From an uncultured Lachnospiraceae bacterium (GTDB lineage Bacteria > Bacillota > Clostridia > Lachnospirales > Lachnospiraceae): a stretch of DNA of 64,000 nt. The position numbers and the translations under genes are program-made. The DNA lies in the NCBI GenBank assembly GCA_910577645.1, contig CAJTOL010000003.1, positions 141,904 to 205,903 of the forward strand, read 5' to 3'. Below the pieces are notes generated by a model. The model was not told the origin of the DNA, did not search any database, and saw nothing but the letters and a program-made list of their open reading frames with translations. Every line of letters begins with the position of its first letter. Position 1 is the stretch's first letter. Of the stretch, positions 49,231 through 58,354 are shown one piece after another.

Positions 49231-50244
49231 CTATTCTACCGGAACCATGGCGTCTACTACTGCAGCCGCTGCATCTGGCACAACTGCCGCTGCGTCTGGT
49301 ACAGCTGCTGCCGGTTCGGCAGGTAGACCCGTTTCAGCAGATGCTCCCGGGGCGCCGTCCACTGCCGGAGGCACAAGGGTAGATACCCCGTCCTCACTGG
49401 GCTGTGTAGTGGAAAAGCCCTCCCCGGTTCCCTGGCTAATCCCGTCTGTCACAATTGTGGTATCCGCATTTACGCCACTTTTATATTCCTCGTAATACTC
49501 ATTTAAAGAGCGGATATTGGCGCCGTTGTCTATCATAAGAATTTCCACACGCCGGTTTTGCTCCCTTCCCTCTTTAGTGTCATTAGAGGCAATGGGACGG
49601 AACTGTCCATAGCTGACATTTACCAGCTTCTCCGGCTCTACGGCTCCGCTGGTCTGAATAAAAATACATACTTCCGCGGCGCGCATGGCTGACAGCATCC
49701 GGTCTGTCCGCGGATTATTGGGACGGTTGGGATCTCCCTGGGCTGTATGGGCCATAATGTCAATCTGCTCCAACTGACCTTTAGCAGGCGAAATTACATC
49801 GCAAAACACTTGAAGCACCTGCTGGCCCTGTTCCGTAAGCACGGAGCTGTCGCCGTTGAAAAAGGCTCTGTCCTGAAAGGCAATAAACGTATAATCCTGT
49901 CCTCTGGAAATGGAAACCCCGTCGATCCCCATCTCATTCATCTTTTCCGCAATGGTAAGGTAGAGAGTATCCATATCTATTTCTTCCAGCCCTACCTCCG
50001 GAACATCCGTCATTCCCTGAAGAGGCTCATCTTCTTCTCCTATGGGGGCGTTGATTGCCACATCTTCTACCTCCACGCCGGCATTAGGTGTTATACTGCG
50101 GACGAAAATCTCCCATTTCTGCTGATTCAGACTGGACATGGAATACAACATAACGAAAAAGGTCATCAGCAAGGTAACCATATCGCCGTATGTGTCCATC
50201 CAGTTTCCGCCGCCGTCTGTAGGACGTGGTTTCTTCATAGCCAT
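49231..50244 (-). CDS. motB: Flagellar motor stator protein MotB
   Basis: 337 residues. One transmembrane helix with the proton-carrying Asp (DTYGDMVTLLMTFFVMLYS, Asp21). The OmpA-like peptidoglycan-binding domain (about 130-245) has NNPRTDRMLSAMRA and EGREQNRRVEILM. A low-complexity Ala/Val/Pro tail (about 290-337) follows. The ATG overlaps the motA stop (TAATG). Confidence 0.95.
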   Translation of the reverse strand: MAMKKPRPTDGGGNWMDTYGDMVTLLMTFFVMLYSMSSLNQQKWEIFVRSITPNAGVEVEDVAINAPIGEEDEPLQGMTDVPEVGLEEIDMDTLYLTIAEKMNEMGIDGVSISRGQDYTFIAFQDRAFFNGDSSVLTEQGQQVLQVFCDVISPAKGQLEQIDIMAHTAQGDPNRPNNPRTDRMLSAMRAAEVCIFIQTSGAVEPEKLVNVSYGQFRPIASNDTKEGREQNRRVEILMIDNGANIRSLNEYYEEYKSGVNADTTIVTDGISQGTGEGFSTTQPSEDGVSTLVPPAVDGAPGASAETGLPAEPAAAVPDAAAVVPDAAAAVVDAMVPVE

Positions 50245-51056
50245 TATTCCTCACCTCCGGATGCTCCCTTGCCTGCTCCGGCAGCAAGTAGTTTTTTCTG
50301 CTTGGACTGCTTTAAGGAGGCTAACAGATGCTCTCGTAAATATTTGGGATTTTCTCCCGCCTGGATTGCAATAATACCTTCAATAATAGTGGAGCAGTAA
50401 AGCTCTTCCTCATCCTGACGGATTCGCAGCTTCTTTGCAATGGGATGGAAAAACATATTGGACAGGGCGCTTCCGTAAAAGGTAGTAATCAGGGCCACTG
50501 ACATATCCTGTCCCAAAGAGGAGGCGCCGCCTCCACCGTCTAAGTTCATTCCCTTTAACATATTAATAAGGCCTACCAGGGTACCAATCATACCAAACGC
50601 AGGGGCATAAGCGGAACCCTTCTCATAGAGTCCTGCGGCCTGATCGTGACGGGTCATCATATTTTCCAGCTCCCGCTCCAGCACCACCCGCACCTTATCC
50701 GGGTCATTGGCATCCACAATCATCAGCACACCCTGTTTAAAAAACGGGTCTTTAATCTCCTCCGCCTTTTCCTCCAGAGCCAGAAGACCGTTCTGTCTCG
50801 CCACCATAGCCAGATCTACAATCTGCTCTACCAAAGCGGGAACGTTATATTTCTTTCCCCGGAATAAGACCATCATATGCTTGGGAATATCCATCAAAAT
50901 GGAAAGAGGATAGCTGGCGATAATTGCCGCCAAGGTACCTCCCACTACAATCAGAAGGCTGGGCGCATCAGCGAAATTCCCTAACTTTTCTATGGTAATT
51001 CCGTTGACAACTAAAGCTATTCCCACTATAAGACCAATTAGTGTTGTTAAATCCAT
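50244..51056 (-). CDS. motA: Flagellar motor stator protein MotA
   Basis: 270 residues, four transmembrane helices, conserved cytoplasmic charge region and the TM3/TM4 segment AYAPAFGMIGTLVGLINML. With MotB it forms the ion channel that drives rotation. Whether H+ or Na+ is used cannot be decided here. Tail is Lys/Gly-rich. CAGGAGG precedes the ATG. Confidence 0.96.
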   Translation of the reverse strand: MDLTTLIGLIVGIALVVNGITIEKLGNFADAPSLLIVVGGTLAAIIASYPLSILMDIPKHMMVLFRGKKYNVPALVEQIVDLAMVARQNGLLALEEKAEEIKDPFFKQGVLMIVDANDPDKVRVVLERELENMMTRHDQAAGLYEKGSAYAPAFGMIGTLVGLINMLKGMNLDGGGGASSLGQDMSVALITTFYGSALSNMFFHPIAKKLRIRQDEEELYCSTIIEGIIAIQAGENPKYLREHLLASLKQSKQKKLLAAGAGKGASGGEE

Positions 51057-51089
51057 TGCAATTTCCTCCTGTAACGATACTGTACGAAT

Positions 51090-51290
51090 TTATTTCGTTT
51101 TATCTGCGAAGACAGCGCAGCCGTATAAGAATTTGGCGGCCTGCTCCATAATTGACTCAACCTTATCCTTTACAAGATAGTAATCGCCGTTCATCATGGT
51201 AATTTTTGTTTCGGGGATTAACTCTATGTATTCAATCTGAAGATAGTTGAGATATATAATTTCACCACTCAGACGGGTTGCCTGTATCAT
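51090..51290 (-). CDS. flbD: FlbD family flagellar protein
   Basis: 66 residues, MIQATRLSGEIIYLNYLQIEYIE ... LVKDKVESIMEQ-like pattern (YYLVKDKVESIMEQAAKF) of the small SwrD/FlbD family found between flgE and motA in Firmicutes. B. subtilis SwrD raises motor torque. GAGGAG precedes the ATG. Confidence 0.88.
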   Translation of the reverse strand: MIQATRLSGEIIYLNYLQIEYIELIPETKITMMNGDYYLVKDKVESIMEQAAKFLYGCAVFADKTK

Positions 51291-51304
51291 ACTGCTCCTC
51301 TTTC

Positions 51305-51414
51305 CACTTTCACTGCCCTGCCGGAACTGCCGGCAGGGCTGAAATGCGTTTTTGCCTCAGGCGGCATGCCTGCTGGGAATCCTTTTTACAGGCATACCCG
51401 GCAGGCGTTTATGA
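51305..51414 (-). other. Two strong hairpins between flgE and flbD
   Basis: On the minus strand: GCCTGCCGGG...TATGCCTG pairing with CAGGCATGCC...GCC, then GCCCTGCCGG pairing with CCGGCAGGGC around a 5-base loop. Neither is followed by a T run. They lie inside the operon, so they more likely protect or process the flgE mRNA end than terminate transcription. Confidence 0.6.
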
Positions 51415-52353
51415 TTAACGCTTCATGTTTACTAGTTCGTTTAAAATTTCGTCGCTGACGGTAATAATCTTGGTATTAGCCTGGAAACCGCGCTGGGCGG
51501 TAATTAACTCGGAAAACTCCTTGGCCATATCTACGTTAGAACCCTCAAGGAAACCGGTCATCAGAGTGGGGGCATTGCCGGATCCCGGCTCTCCTGCCGC
51601 CATATCTCCGGCATTGTCATTCGGGTTGGTAGAATAATAGTATCCTCCTTCCTTGGTAAGACCTTCCGGGTTCTGGAAGGTTGCTATTGCAACTTTTCCC
51701 AGGGTAACGGTTTCTGTTATCACTTTAGTGGCATCCTTTGGATCCGGAATTTCTATCGAAGCTGTAATAACGCCCAGCTTATTAATCTCGATCTCGGAGG
51801 AGATGGCGGCTTTGCCGGTAAATGAATGGTCCGCAGCCGGTATTCTCAAAGGTTTAAGTGTTGCGTAGTCATAAGTCATAGTGGTGCCTACCGGATTATC
51901 CGGCTGAAAGCCATAGACAAAGTTATTGTTACTGTCAACAATATATCCGTTGCTGTCAATAGAAAAAGCTCCCACACGGGTATAGCTCATATCAGCATTC
52001 GCTTTCAGAGTATCATCGTTTGCAACGTCAGAATTTTTGGGGCTTACCATAAAAAATCCCGCTGCGTCAATGCTGGCATTAAATCCGCCTACATAGCTAG
52101 GGGTACTTGCGGTCATATCCATGGAAATAGACCCTGTCAAGCTACCATAACCATATTGAGCCGCGTTGCTGCCCGCTGCTGTAGCCGTGCCGCCGGTTGA
52201 TGCGGATGAGGTCTGGTACATTGCCTCCTTAAAGGTGTAACTCTGGGACTTAAATCCAACTGTATTTACATTGGCAATATTATGGCCGATTACATCCAGT
52301 TTGCTCTGATGAGCTCTAAGTCCTGCCACTGCTGAATCCATTGCTCTTAACAT
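51415..52353 (-). CDS. flgE: Flagellar hook protein FlgE
   Basis: 312 residues. N-terminal VAGLRAHQSKLDVIGHNIANVNTVGFKSQ-type signature (split: LDVIGHNIANVNTVGFK) and C-terminal NVDMAKEFSELITAQRGFQANTKI. Short for FlgE, lacking the outer D2 domain expansion seen in enterobacteria. Main hook subunit; position after flgD and the TIGR02530 protein is standard. Confidence 0.95.
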   Translation of the reverse strand: MLRAMDSAVAGLRAHQSKLDVIGHNIANVNTVGFKSQSYTFKEAMYQTSSASTGGTATAAGSNAAQYGYGSLTGSISMDMTASTPSYVGGFNASIDAAGFFMVSPKNSDVANDDTLKANADMSYTRVGAFSIDSNGYIVDSNNNFVYGFQPDNPVGTTMTYDYATLKPLRIPAADHSFTGKAAISSEIEINKLGVITASIEIPDPKDATKVITETVTLGKVAIATFQNPEGLTKEGGYYYSTNPNDNAGDMAAGEPGSGNAPTLMTGFLEGSNVDMAKEFSELITAQRGFQANTKIITVSDEILNELVNMKR

Positions 52354-52427
52354 AATTATTCGATCCTTTCTGCTGTCTGCTGCCGGTGCGCTTCAGGCAT
52401 CCGGCCAGGCATCCATTCCGGTCCTGC

Positions 52428-52805
52428 CTACATAAAGACAGCACTGTCAATATTAGTAAATATTTTGTCTTTTAAATCATTCTGTGTCATAGTGGTTACC
52501 ACTACGTTGTTGGGAACATTCACAATGAAAATCCCCTGGCTGCCGATAACAGCCACATCCCGGGCTCCTTTTTTCCGGGCTTCCTCCACCACATGCTCCA
52601 AATTGTCCATAAGAGTATTATCCATATGAATCCCTCTCTCGTCAAGTCGTTTGGCTGCATGTTTTGAAAAGTTCAGGCCCTCCTTTGCCCCTGCCCGCAA
52701 AAGTTCCTGGAAATTGTTTGTCCCTGCGCCTCCCTGCGTCCGGACTCCTGTCTGCTGAGACGTTTGCTGGACACCGTGAAGCTTCTGTATTCTGTTGACA
52801 TCCAT
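52428..52805 (-). CDS. Flagellar operon protein, TIGR02530 type
   Basis: 125 residues. NFSKHAAKRLDERGI and VAVIGSQGIFIVNVPNNVVVTTM match the small flagellar operon protein (TIGR02530) found between flgD and flgE in Firmicutes. Function is not established; export or hook assembly help is suggested by position. GAGAGG precedes the ATG. Confidence 0.85.
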   Translation of the reverse strand: MDVNRIQKLHGVQQTSQQTGVRTQGGAGTNNFQELLRAGAKEGLNFSKHAAKRLDERGIHMDNTLMDNLEHVVEEARKKGARDVAVIGSQGIFIVNVPNNVVVTTMTQNDLKDKIFTNIDSAVFM

Positions 52806-52875
52806 ATTATCGTCCTCTCAAATCCGATGAAACACGTTGCCGCCGCATTTTTCCGGATACTCCATGATACAGCAG

Positions 52876-53430
52876 TCAGGCTTTCTCTGGCCCTTCACTT
52901 CCGCCGTTTTCTCCGGAATTTCCTCCATCCGGGCCCTCAGCTTCTCCTTCTTCTTTCTCTGCATAAGGATCATCCAGATGTCCCATTCCCATGATGTAAG
53001 ACAAGGGGTATTCTTTGCTGTCACCCTCGATCATAATGGTAGGCGGTGTGTTTGCCAGATTAACGGAAACTACTTTTCCGTATTTTACTCCCACTGCAGT
53101 CTCCTGCCCATAGCTGTTTTCCTCTGTCTGGACAATGGTAACCTCCTGACCTACCAATCCTGCCGCATAAGTCTGTGTGGCAATGACAGAAGAATTGTTC
53201 ATAGAATCCGTCATGGTGCTGATAGCCTGCATCATGGCCATCTGAACCATCTGCCCCATCATCTCATTGTTGTCCATAGGATTTGTCATATCCTGATTGG
53301 CAAGCTGCGCTGCCAGCAACGAGAAGTAATCGTTTATCTGCAGAGTTCCCTTTTCGTTGTTTACTGTGCCCTGAAATTTTTGGTAGGGATCTGAGGTTCC
53401 GCTTACACTTCCTACTGTTGAATTTGCCAT
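52876..53430 (-). CDS. flgD: Hook cap scaffold protein FlgD
   Basis: 184 residues from the ATG at 53430 (AAAGGAGCGG before it; 53454 is open but less likely). The conserved N-terminus has DYFSLLAAQLANQDMTNPMDNNEMM-type sequence (LLAAQLANQDMTNPMDN) and AAGLVGQEV. The TUDOR/Ig-like part is short, and the C-terminal 35 residues are acidic Glu/Gly-rich. Needed to polymerise FlgE. Confidence 0.93.
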   Translation of the reverse strand: MANSTVGSVSGTSDPYQKFQGTVNNEKGTLQINDYFSLLAAQLANQDMTNPMDNNEMMGQMVQMAMMQAISTMTDSMNNSSVIATQTYAAGLVGQEVTIVQTEENSYGQETAVGVKYGKVVSVNLANTPPTIMIEGDSKEYPLSYIMGMGHLDDPYAEKEEGEAEGPDGGNSGENGGSEGPEKA

Positions 53431-53446
53431 ATCGGCCGCTCCTTTC

Positions 53447-54631
53447 CTACACAAGTCCCAGTCTCAGCTGCTGTGCAAATGCATCCGACTGTTCTTTTTT
53501 CCTTGAGTCTTCCTGTTCCTGATTCTGTCTTCCTTTTCCCTGCTCATCCGTTTTCTCACCCATCTGCTGCTGGGCCTCGGGAGTGTAAATTACCGTTTCC
53601 TGACCGGTTTTCTCTTCCATAATACGGGCAATCTCCGCCGCGTTCTGGTTTAGCAGCTCCAGGGTTTTGGGATTGTCGGCCATAATGGAAACTGCCGCCT
53701 TTCCCGCCTCATAAATTACACGGATAGTCAGTTTTCCAAGCGAAGCCGGTTCCAGTTCAATGGTCAATGTACCGTTTTTCTCCGGTATCCTGGCAGCAAG
53801 GGTCTTTCCTATATCCGGGCCAAAGGTTTCAGGCGTTGTCCGGACAACCGGGGTATCCGCCGCTTTTTCCAAACCGCTTCTGCTCCACTGGCTTTCCGTA
53901 TTCTGAGTACGGAACATTTCGGAATAAGCATTTGTGCTGCCGTCAAGCTCGCTGCTCTGAGAACCCGAGTCTTCCTTTTGGCTGTACTCACTCTGACGGC
54001 CATAAGAAAGCGCTTCTACCGGCCGTTCTCCGTCTCCGGCATCCGCCATGATTTCTCCTTCGGCAAGCCCTCCTTCTGTCTGAACCGCCGGCTTGGCATC
54101 GCCTTTGTCTACAGCCTTTTTAAAGGCCGCTGACAGATCCTCCTGCAAAGTTAAAACAGCCGGATCTAAGGGTATCCCTTCTGTCTCCGTACCTGGCAAG
54201 GCTTCTTCCGCCACAGGCTCTACTACTTCCAGGCCAGCCGCTTCACCGTCCGGATTCTGCTCTGTCAAAACCTCTTCCAGGTTTACCGGAACCACCAGTT
54301 GCATACTTACCTGAAGCTGAGCTATGGCCTGTGCGGAAATATTCTCCTCTGTGTCAGAAAGATTTGTCTCTGCATCCTGGACTTTTCCATCGTCTTTTTC
54401 AGATACCTTATCCTGAGTGTCTTTTTCAGATACCGGAGCCTTATCCCGGTTATCGGTTTCCGATGCCGGAGTTTTCTCCTGATTATCTGTTTTTGCTGCA
54501 GGCGCCTTTTCTTTAGAGGCATGTTTTTGAATCATGGATATGAAATCCTCCTCTTTTGAGCCTCCTGAACTTCTGTTTCCTTTTACCGATGCCGAAGTTT
54601 GAGTCATAGGCTTAAAGTCAATTTTTACCAT
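53447..54631 (-). CDS. fliK: Hook-length control protein FliK
   Basis: 394 residues. The long, low-complexity N-terminal ruler region (1-270) contains Lys/Asp/Glu repeats such as KAPAAKTDNQEKTPASETDN (about 42-61). The C-terminal switch domain (about 285-360) has LTIELEPASLGKLTIRVIYEAG. Determines hook length and triggers the FlhB specificity change. Flanked by fliJ and flgD as expected. A second FliK-like protein is encoded at 20419. Confidence 0.9.
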   Translation of the reverse strand: MVKIDFKPMTQTSASVKGNRSSGGSKEEDFISMIQKHASKEKAPAAKTDNQEKTPASETDNRDKAPVSEKDTQDKVSEKDDGKVQDAETNLSDTEENISAQAIAQLQVSMQLVVPVNLEEVLTEQNPDGEAAGLEVVEPVAEEALPGTETEGIPLDPAVLTLQEDLSAAFKKAVDKGDAKPAVQTEGGLAEGEIMADAGDGERPVEALSYGRQSEYSQKEDSGSQSSELDGSTNAYSEMFRTQNTESQWSRSGLEKAADTPVVRTTPETFGPDIGKTLAARIPEKNGTLTIELEPASLGKLTIRVIYEAGKAAVSIMADNPKTLELLNQNAAEIARIMEEKTGQETVIYTPEAQQQMGEKTDEQGKGRQNQEQEDSRKKEQSDAFAQQLRLGLV

Positions 54632-54708
54632 CTTGCTTTCCCTCCTTTCTCTCTCTTAATATCTATTGTAATCATCAGCGAAGATCCGCTGTAATTACCA
54701 TCTTTGTT

Positions 54709-55155
54709 CTATATCTGTTTTACAGAAATAATCCGCAGCGCTCTTTCTTCTATAAAAGATTCTTCTTCCTTCAGCTCTGCCTTTCGGTATTCTACCAGTT
54801 TCTTATCCTTCAGCTTCTCAAATTTGGAGGTATCTACTCTGGCCTCCACCACTTCGTTTTTCTTTTTTTCCTGCTTCTCTTCCAAAACGGCAAGGCGTTT
54901 GTTTTCTTCCTTGATCATCTGCTCCATTCTGTCAATACACATGCTGTAAAGCCGGTAGTTTTCAATGGTGGCTCCGGAAGTTTTAGTCTGATCAAAGTCA
55001 CTATGATAGCCGTTTAATTGGCCGTGAAGCCGGTTAATATCCTCCCGTTTCTGGTTTACGCTTTGGGTAATAGCCGCATGCTCCGTCTTCAAATTATCCA
55101 GCACCTGGTTTTTATAATCCAATACCGTATCCAGGCTGTATTGAAACCGTTTCAT
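54709..55155 (-). CDS. fliJ: Flagellar export protein FliJ
   Basis: 148 residues, coiled coil throughout (MKRFQYSLDTVLDYKNQVLDN at the start). Acts as the central stalk of the FliI ATPase ring and escorts chaperones. It lies 25 bp after fliI. AGGAGG precedes the ATG. Confidence 0.92.
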   Translation of the reverse strand: MKRFQYSLDTVLDYKNQVLDNLKTEHAAITQSVNQKREDINRLHGQLNGYHSDFDQTKTSGATIENYRLYSMCIDRMEQMIKEENKRLAVLEEKQEKKKNEVVEARVDTSKFEKLKDKKLVEYRKAELKEEESFIEERALRIISVKQI

Positions 55156-55180
55156 GAAATTCAGTGCCTCCTGTTCTCAA

Positions 55181-56482
55181 TCAGCTTACCACAGATTCCA
55201 TTAGTTTAAAAGTCTCTTCATAAGAAAAGCTTTCATCTACTCCCTGCTGTAAAAACGAATTCATCTTGCTAATCCTGGAAACCGCCTCGTCCAATGCCGG
55301 ATTGTTCCCTTTTTTATAGGCCCCGATGGAGATTAAATCGGCGTTCTTTTGGTACAGTCCCAACAGATTGCGGAACCGGGAAGCAGTCTGAAGCTGGTCT
55401 TTTGGCACCATCTCGATCATCAGACGGGAAATACTGGCCCCAATATCAATAGCCGGAAAATGGTTCTCATTGGCAAGCTGCCGGCTGAGGACAATATGTC
55501 CGTCCAGGATACCCCGGACTGTATCGGAAATCGGCTCGTTAGTATCATCGCCTTCCACCAGGACAGTATAAACTCCGGTAATACTTCCTTTATCAAAATT
55601 GCCGCTTCGCTCCAAAAGCTTAGGAAATTCTGCGTAAATAGAAGGGGTATAGCCTCTGGCAATAGGGAGCTCCCCGATTGCCAGCCCGATTTCTCTCTGT
55701 GCCATAGCGTAACGGGTCAGGGAATCCATCATAAGGAGCACATCCAGCCCCTGATTCCGGAAATATTCCGCTATGGTGGTAGCCACCAGAGGGCACTTTA
55801 AACGCAGCATGGCAGGCTGATCCGAGGTGGCCACCACCAGTACGGAGCGGCTCATACCTTCTTCCCCTAAATCCTTCTGGATAAATTCCAAAACCTCCCG
55901 GCCACGCTCTCCTACCAGGGCAATTACATTAATATCTGCCTTAACATTTTTAGCAATCATACCCAACAGGGTACTTTTTCCTACGCCGGAACCAGAAAAA
56001 ATACCGATTCTCTGGCCTTTTCCAATGGTGTTTAATCCATCAATGGCTTTAATACCGAATTCCAGCCGCTCCCTGATAGGCGGCCGGTTAAGAGGATTTA
56101 CATAAGGACTGTTTACCGTGTAATACTCTCTGGGGTGAAACCTCTCCTTGCCGTCAATGGGCTCTCCCATGGCATTGATAATCCTTCCCCGAAGAAAATC
56201 TCCCACCGGAACTTTAAGACGGTGCCTGGTGTTGCGTACAAAGCTTCCTGAAGCAATACCGCTTGTGGCTTCATAGGTCATAAGCTGGATCTTGCCGTCC
56301 TTAAAGCCTACAACCTCCGCTGGCACCTGCCGGTTCTGTTCCTCATTGTAAATCATTACAATATCCCCGATACTGGAGCGTCCTCCCGATGCCTCCATGG
56401 ACATGCCCACTACATTTTCAATTTTTCCAACATGGCCTACTGTTTCGGCCCTCATGACCATCTGAGGTATCTTTTCAAACAT
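55181..56482 (-). CDS. fliI: Flagellum-specific ATPase FliI
   Basis: 433 residues. Walker A GIFSGSGVGKSTLLG near 160, Walker B VLLMMDSLTRYAMAQREIGLA and the family-typical GERGREVLEFI. Hexameric ATPase that supplies export substrates. The N-terminal helix that binds FliH is shorter than in Salmonella. 8 bp after fliH. Confidence 0.97.
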   Translation of the reverse strand: MFEKIPQMVMRAETVGHVGKIENVVGMSMEASGGRSSIGDIVMIYNEEQNRQVPAEVVGFKDGKIQLMTYEATSGIASGSFVRNTRHRLKVPVGDFLRGRIINAMGEPIDGKERFHPREYYTVNSPYVNPLNRPPIRERLEFGIKAIDGLNTIGKGQRIGIFSGSGVGKSTLLGMIAKNVKADINVIALVGERGREVLEFIQKDLGEEGMSRSVLVVATSDQPAMLRLKCPLVATTIAEYFRNQGLDVLLMMDSLTRYAMAQREIGLAIGELPIARGYTPSIYAEFPKLLERSGNFDKGSITGVYTVLVEGDDTNEPISDTVRGILDGHIVLSRQLANENHFPAIDIGASISRLMIEMVPKDQLQTASRFRNLLGLYQKNADLISIGAYKKGNNPALDEAVSRISKMNSFLQQGVDESFSYEETFKLMESVVS

Positions 56483-56490
56483 AGGTGCTC

Positions 56491-57315
56491 CTAAAATCTG
56501 ACATTTTGAACAATTTCCTTGATATTTTCCATCTGAGTGTCAACACTGATGTCTATAATTTCTTCCGGCGTCTCAATGATACAATCTCCGTTATTTTCTT
56601 TTTCCATAACGATAAACTTGATATTGTCAGAGAGCCTGGACAGTTCGCTGACAAGATCCGCATCAGCCTTCGCCATCATCTCATAATCGGTTTTTGCCAT
56701 ATAGATCTTGACCCAGGCAGTCTTTTTCAGCTTCTCGGTTTCTGCCAGTATCATACGCCGGATAACGTCTCCGCTGGAGCTTAAGCTGATGTGAATTACC
56801 TTCTCAGCAACGGCGATGGAGCAGTCCTTCAGCTCATCCATATAATTTCGGATGCATCTGCTTTTTGCCTCCTCCACAGAAGAGAGGGCATTATGAAGTT
56901 CTCTTTCAAACTCCTCCTTCTGCTCCCTGCGTTTTTTTGTTAATTCTTCCGCCGCCTGCTTTTCTCCCCGGGAAAGGCCATCCTCATATCCGGCTTCGGC
57001 GCCTTCTCTGGCTGCCTCCTCCTGAATCCGCCGGGCCTCTTTCCCTGCCTTTTCCAAAATCTCCTTTGCCTCCGTCCGGGCCATTTCCAAAATCACTTCT
57101 GCTTCTTCTCTGGCCTTCCGAAGAACTTCCTGGCTCTCGTAAAGTTTGCGGGTTTTCTCTTCTTTCCGCCGTTCCGCTTCCTCTGCCGTAACATTCTTTG
57201 AAGCCGCCTTAGGCCTGGGCACAGGCTTTTTAAAGTCATGGACCGGAGGAACGAATGCATGAACCTGCCCGGCAGATTCCGCTCTCAGGATTCCTTTAGA
57301 CAATAACGTCGCCAT
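56491..57315 (-). CDS. fliH: Flagellar assembly protein FliH
   Basis: 274 residues. Long central Glu/Lys/Ala coiled coil (about 40-150) with GxxxG-like spacing and a C-terminal vacuolar-ATPase E-subunit-like domain (about 160-270). Regulates FliI. Overlaps the fliG end by 20 bp, GGAGGAG before the ATG. Confidence 0.9.
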   Translation of the reverse strand: MATLLSKGILRAESAGQVHAFVPPVHDFKKPVPRPKAASKNVTAEEAERRKEEKTRKLYESQEVLRKAREEAEVILEMARTEAKEILEKAGKEARRIQEEAAREGAEAGYEDGLSRGEKQAAEELTKKRREQKEEFERELHNALSSVEEAKSRCIRNYMDELKDCSIAVAEKVIHISLSSSGDVIRRMILAETEKLKKTAWVKIYMAKTDYEMMAKADADLVSELSRLSDNIKFIVMEKENNGDCIIETPEEIIDISVDTQMENIKEIVQNVRF

Positions 57316-58354
57316 CGTCTCCTCCCTTGCTGATGATAACTTCTCCCATATCCTCTAACTGGCGGATAATATTTACAATACGCTGCTGTGCCTCTTCTAC
57401 GTCCTTCAGCCTTACATTGGTTGTAACTTCCATATCGCCGCGGACGGTCTCGGCCATACGTTTGGACATATTGGCGAAGAAGATCTGGCGCATCTCCTCG
57501 GAAGCCGTCTTGAGGGCGTATACAATATCCTTGGCATCGCAGTCCCGAACAAATCTCTGTACAGATCTGTCGTCCATATCCAGGATATTCTCGAATACGA
57601 ACATCTTGTCCCGAATGCTCTGGGACAAATCCGGATTGGCCTTATCCAGCTCTTCGAAGATACGTCTCTCGCTGCTTCGATCTACATGGTTCATTACATC
57701 TGCCACATAATCCACACCGCCCAGGTTCATGTTGTCCTCGCTGGTGATAATAGTTGCGTACTTACGCTTCATCTCTTCTTCTACGATGGCAATGGCCTCG
57801 GGGGATACCCGATCCATCTTTGCCATACCCTCAATTGTCGGAATACGTTTGCTCTCAGGAAGCTGTTCCAACACCTGAGCCGCCTGAGCCGGCTCCATAT
57901 AAGACATAATCAGGGCGATAACCTGAGGCCTCTCATGCTGCAGCAGAGACAAAAGCGCCTTCGGATCCCCTTTGACAAAGAAGTTAAAGGGCCTGGACTG
58001 CAAGGTTTTGGAAACCTTTTCCAAAAGGCTTCTGGCCGTCATCTCGCCAAAGGCTTTCTCCAATACGTCTCTGGCATAATCCAGTCCGCCGTCAGTCATC
58101 ATTTTGTGGGTCAGGCACAGCTTGTAAAACTCATCCAGCGTGCTCTCCACCTGAGCATTGGTGTTTTTACCCAGTTTTGCTACCTCATAGGTTAAATCTT
58201 CAATATCCTGCTCATTCAGATATTTATAAATCTGGGACGCTTTGTCAGCTCCAAGAGAGACAACTACCAGCGCTGCCTTCTGTTTGGCATCCAAATCTTT
58301 TACTTCGGCATTCTCATTTTTGTTTTCTTCTTGGGTCACCGTGGTTCCCGCCAT
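57296..58354 (-). CDS. fliG: Flagellar motor switch protein FliG
   Basis: 352 residues. N-terminal FliF-binding part, middle domain with the EHPQ-like motif HERPQVIALIMSYM, and C-terminal torque domain FVFENILDMDDRSVQRFVRD with the charged ridge that contacts MotA. The tail ends GGDDGDVIV. Overlaps fliF by 41 bp, with its own GGGGAGG. Confidence 0.97.
   Translation of the reverse strand: MAGTTVTQEENKNENAEVKDLDAKQKAALVVVSLGADKASQIYKYLNEQDIEDLTYEVAKLGKNTNAQVESTLDEFYKLCLTHKMMTDGGLDYARDVLEKAFGEMTARSLLEKVSKTLQSRPFNFFVKGDPKALLSLLQHERPQVIALIMSYMEPAQAAQVLEQLPESKRIPTIEGMAKMDRVSPEAIAIVEEEMKRKYATIITSEDNMNLGGVDYVADVMNHVDRSSERRIFEELDKANPDLSQSIRDKMFVFENILDMDDRSVQRFVRDCDAKDIVYALKTASEEMRQIFFANMSKRMAETVRGDMEVTTNVRLKDVEEAQQRIVNIIRQLEDMGEVIISKGGDDGDVIV

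Noticed and set aside
52818..53024. Small cysteine-containing frame overlapping the end of flgD, minus strand
   Set aside because: Mostly inside flgD in another frame, no convincing ribosome site or family resemblance. Left out as a gene.
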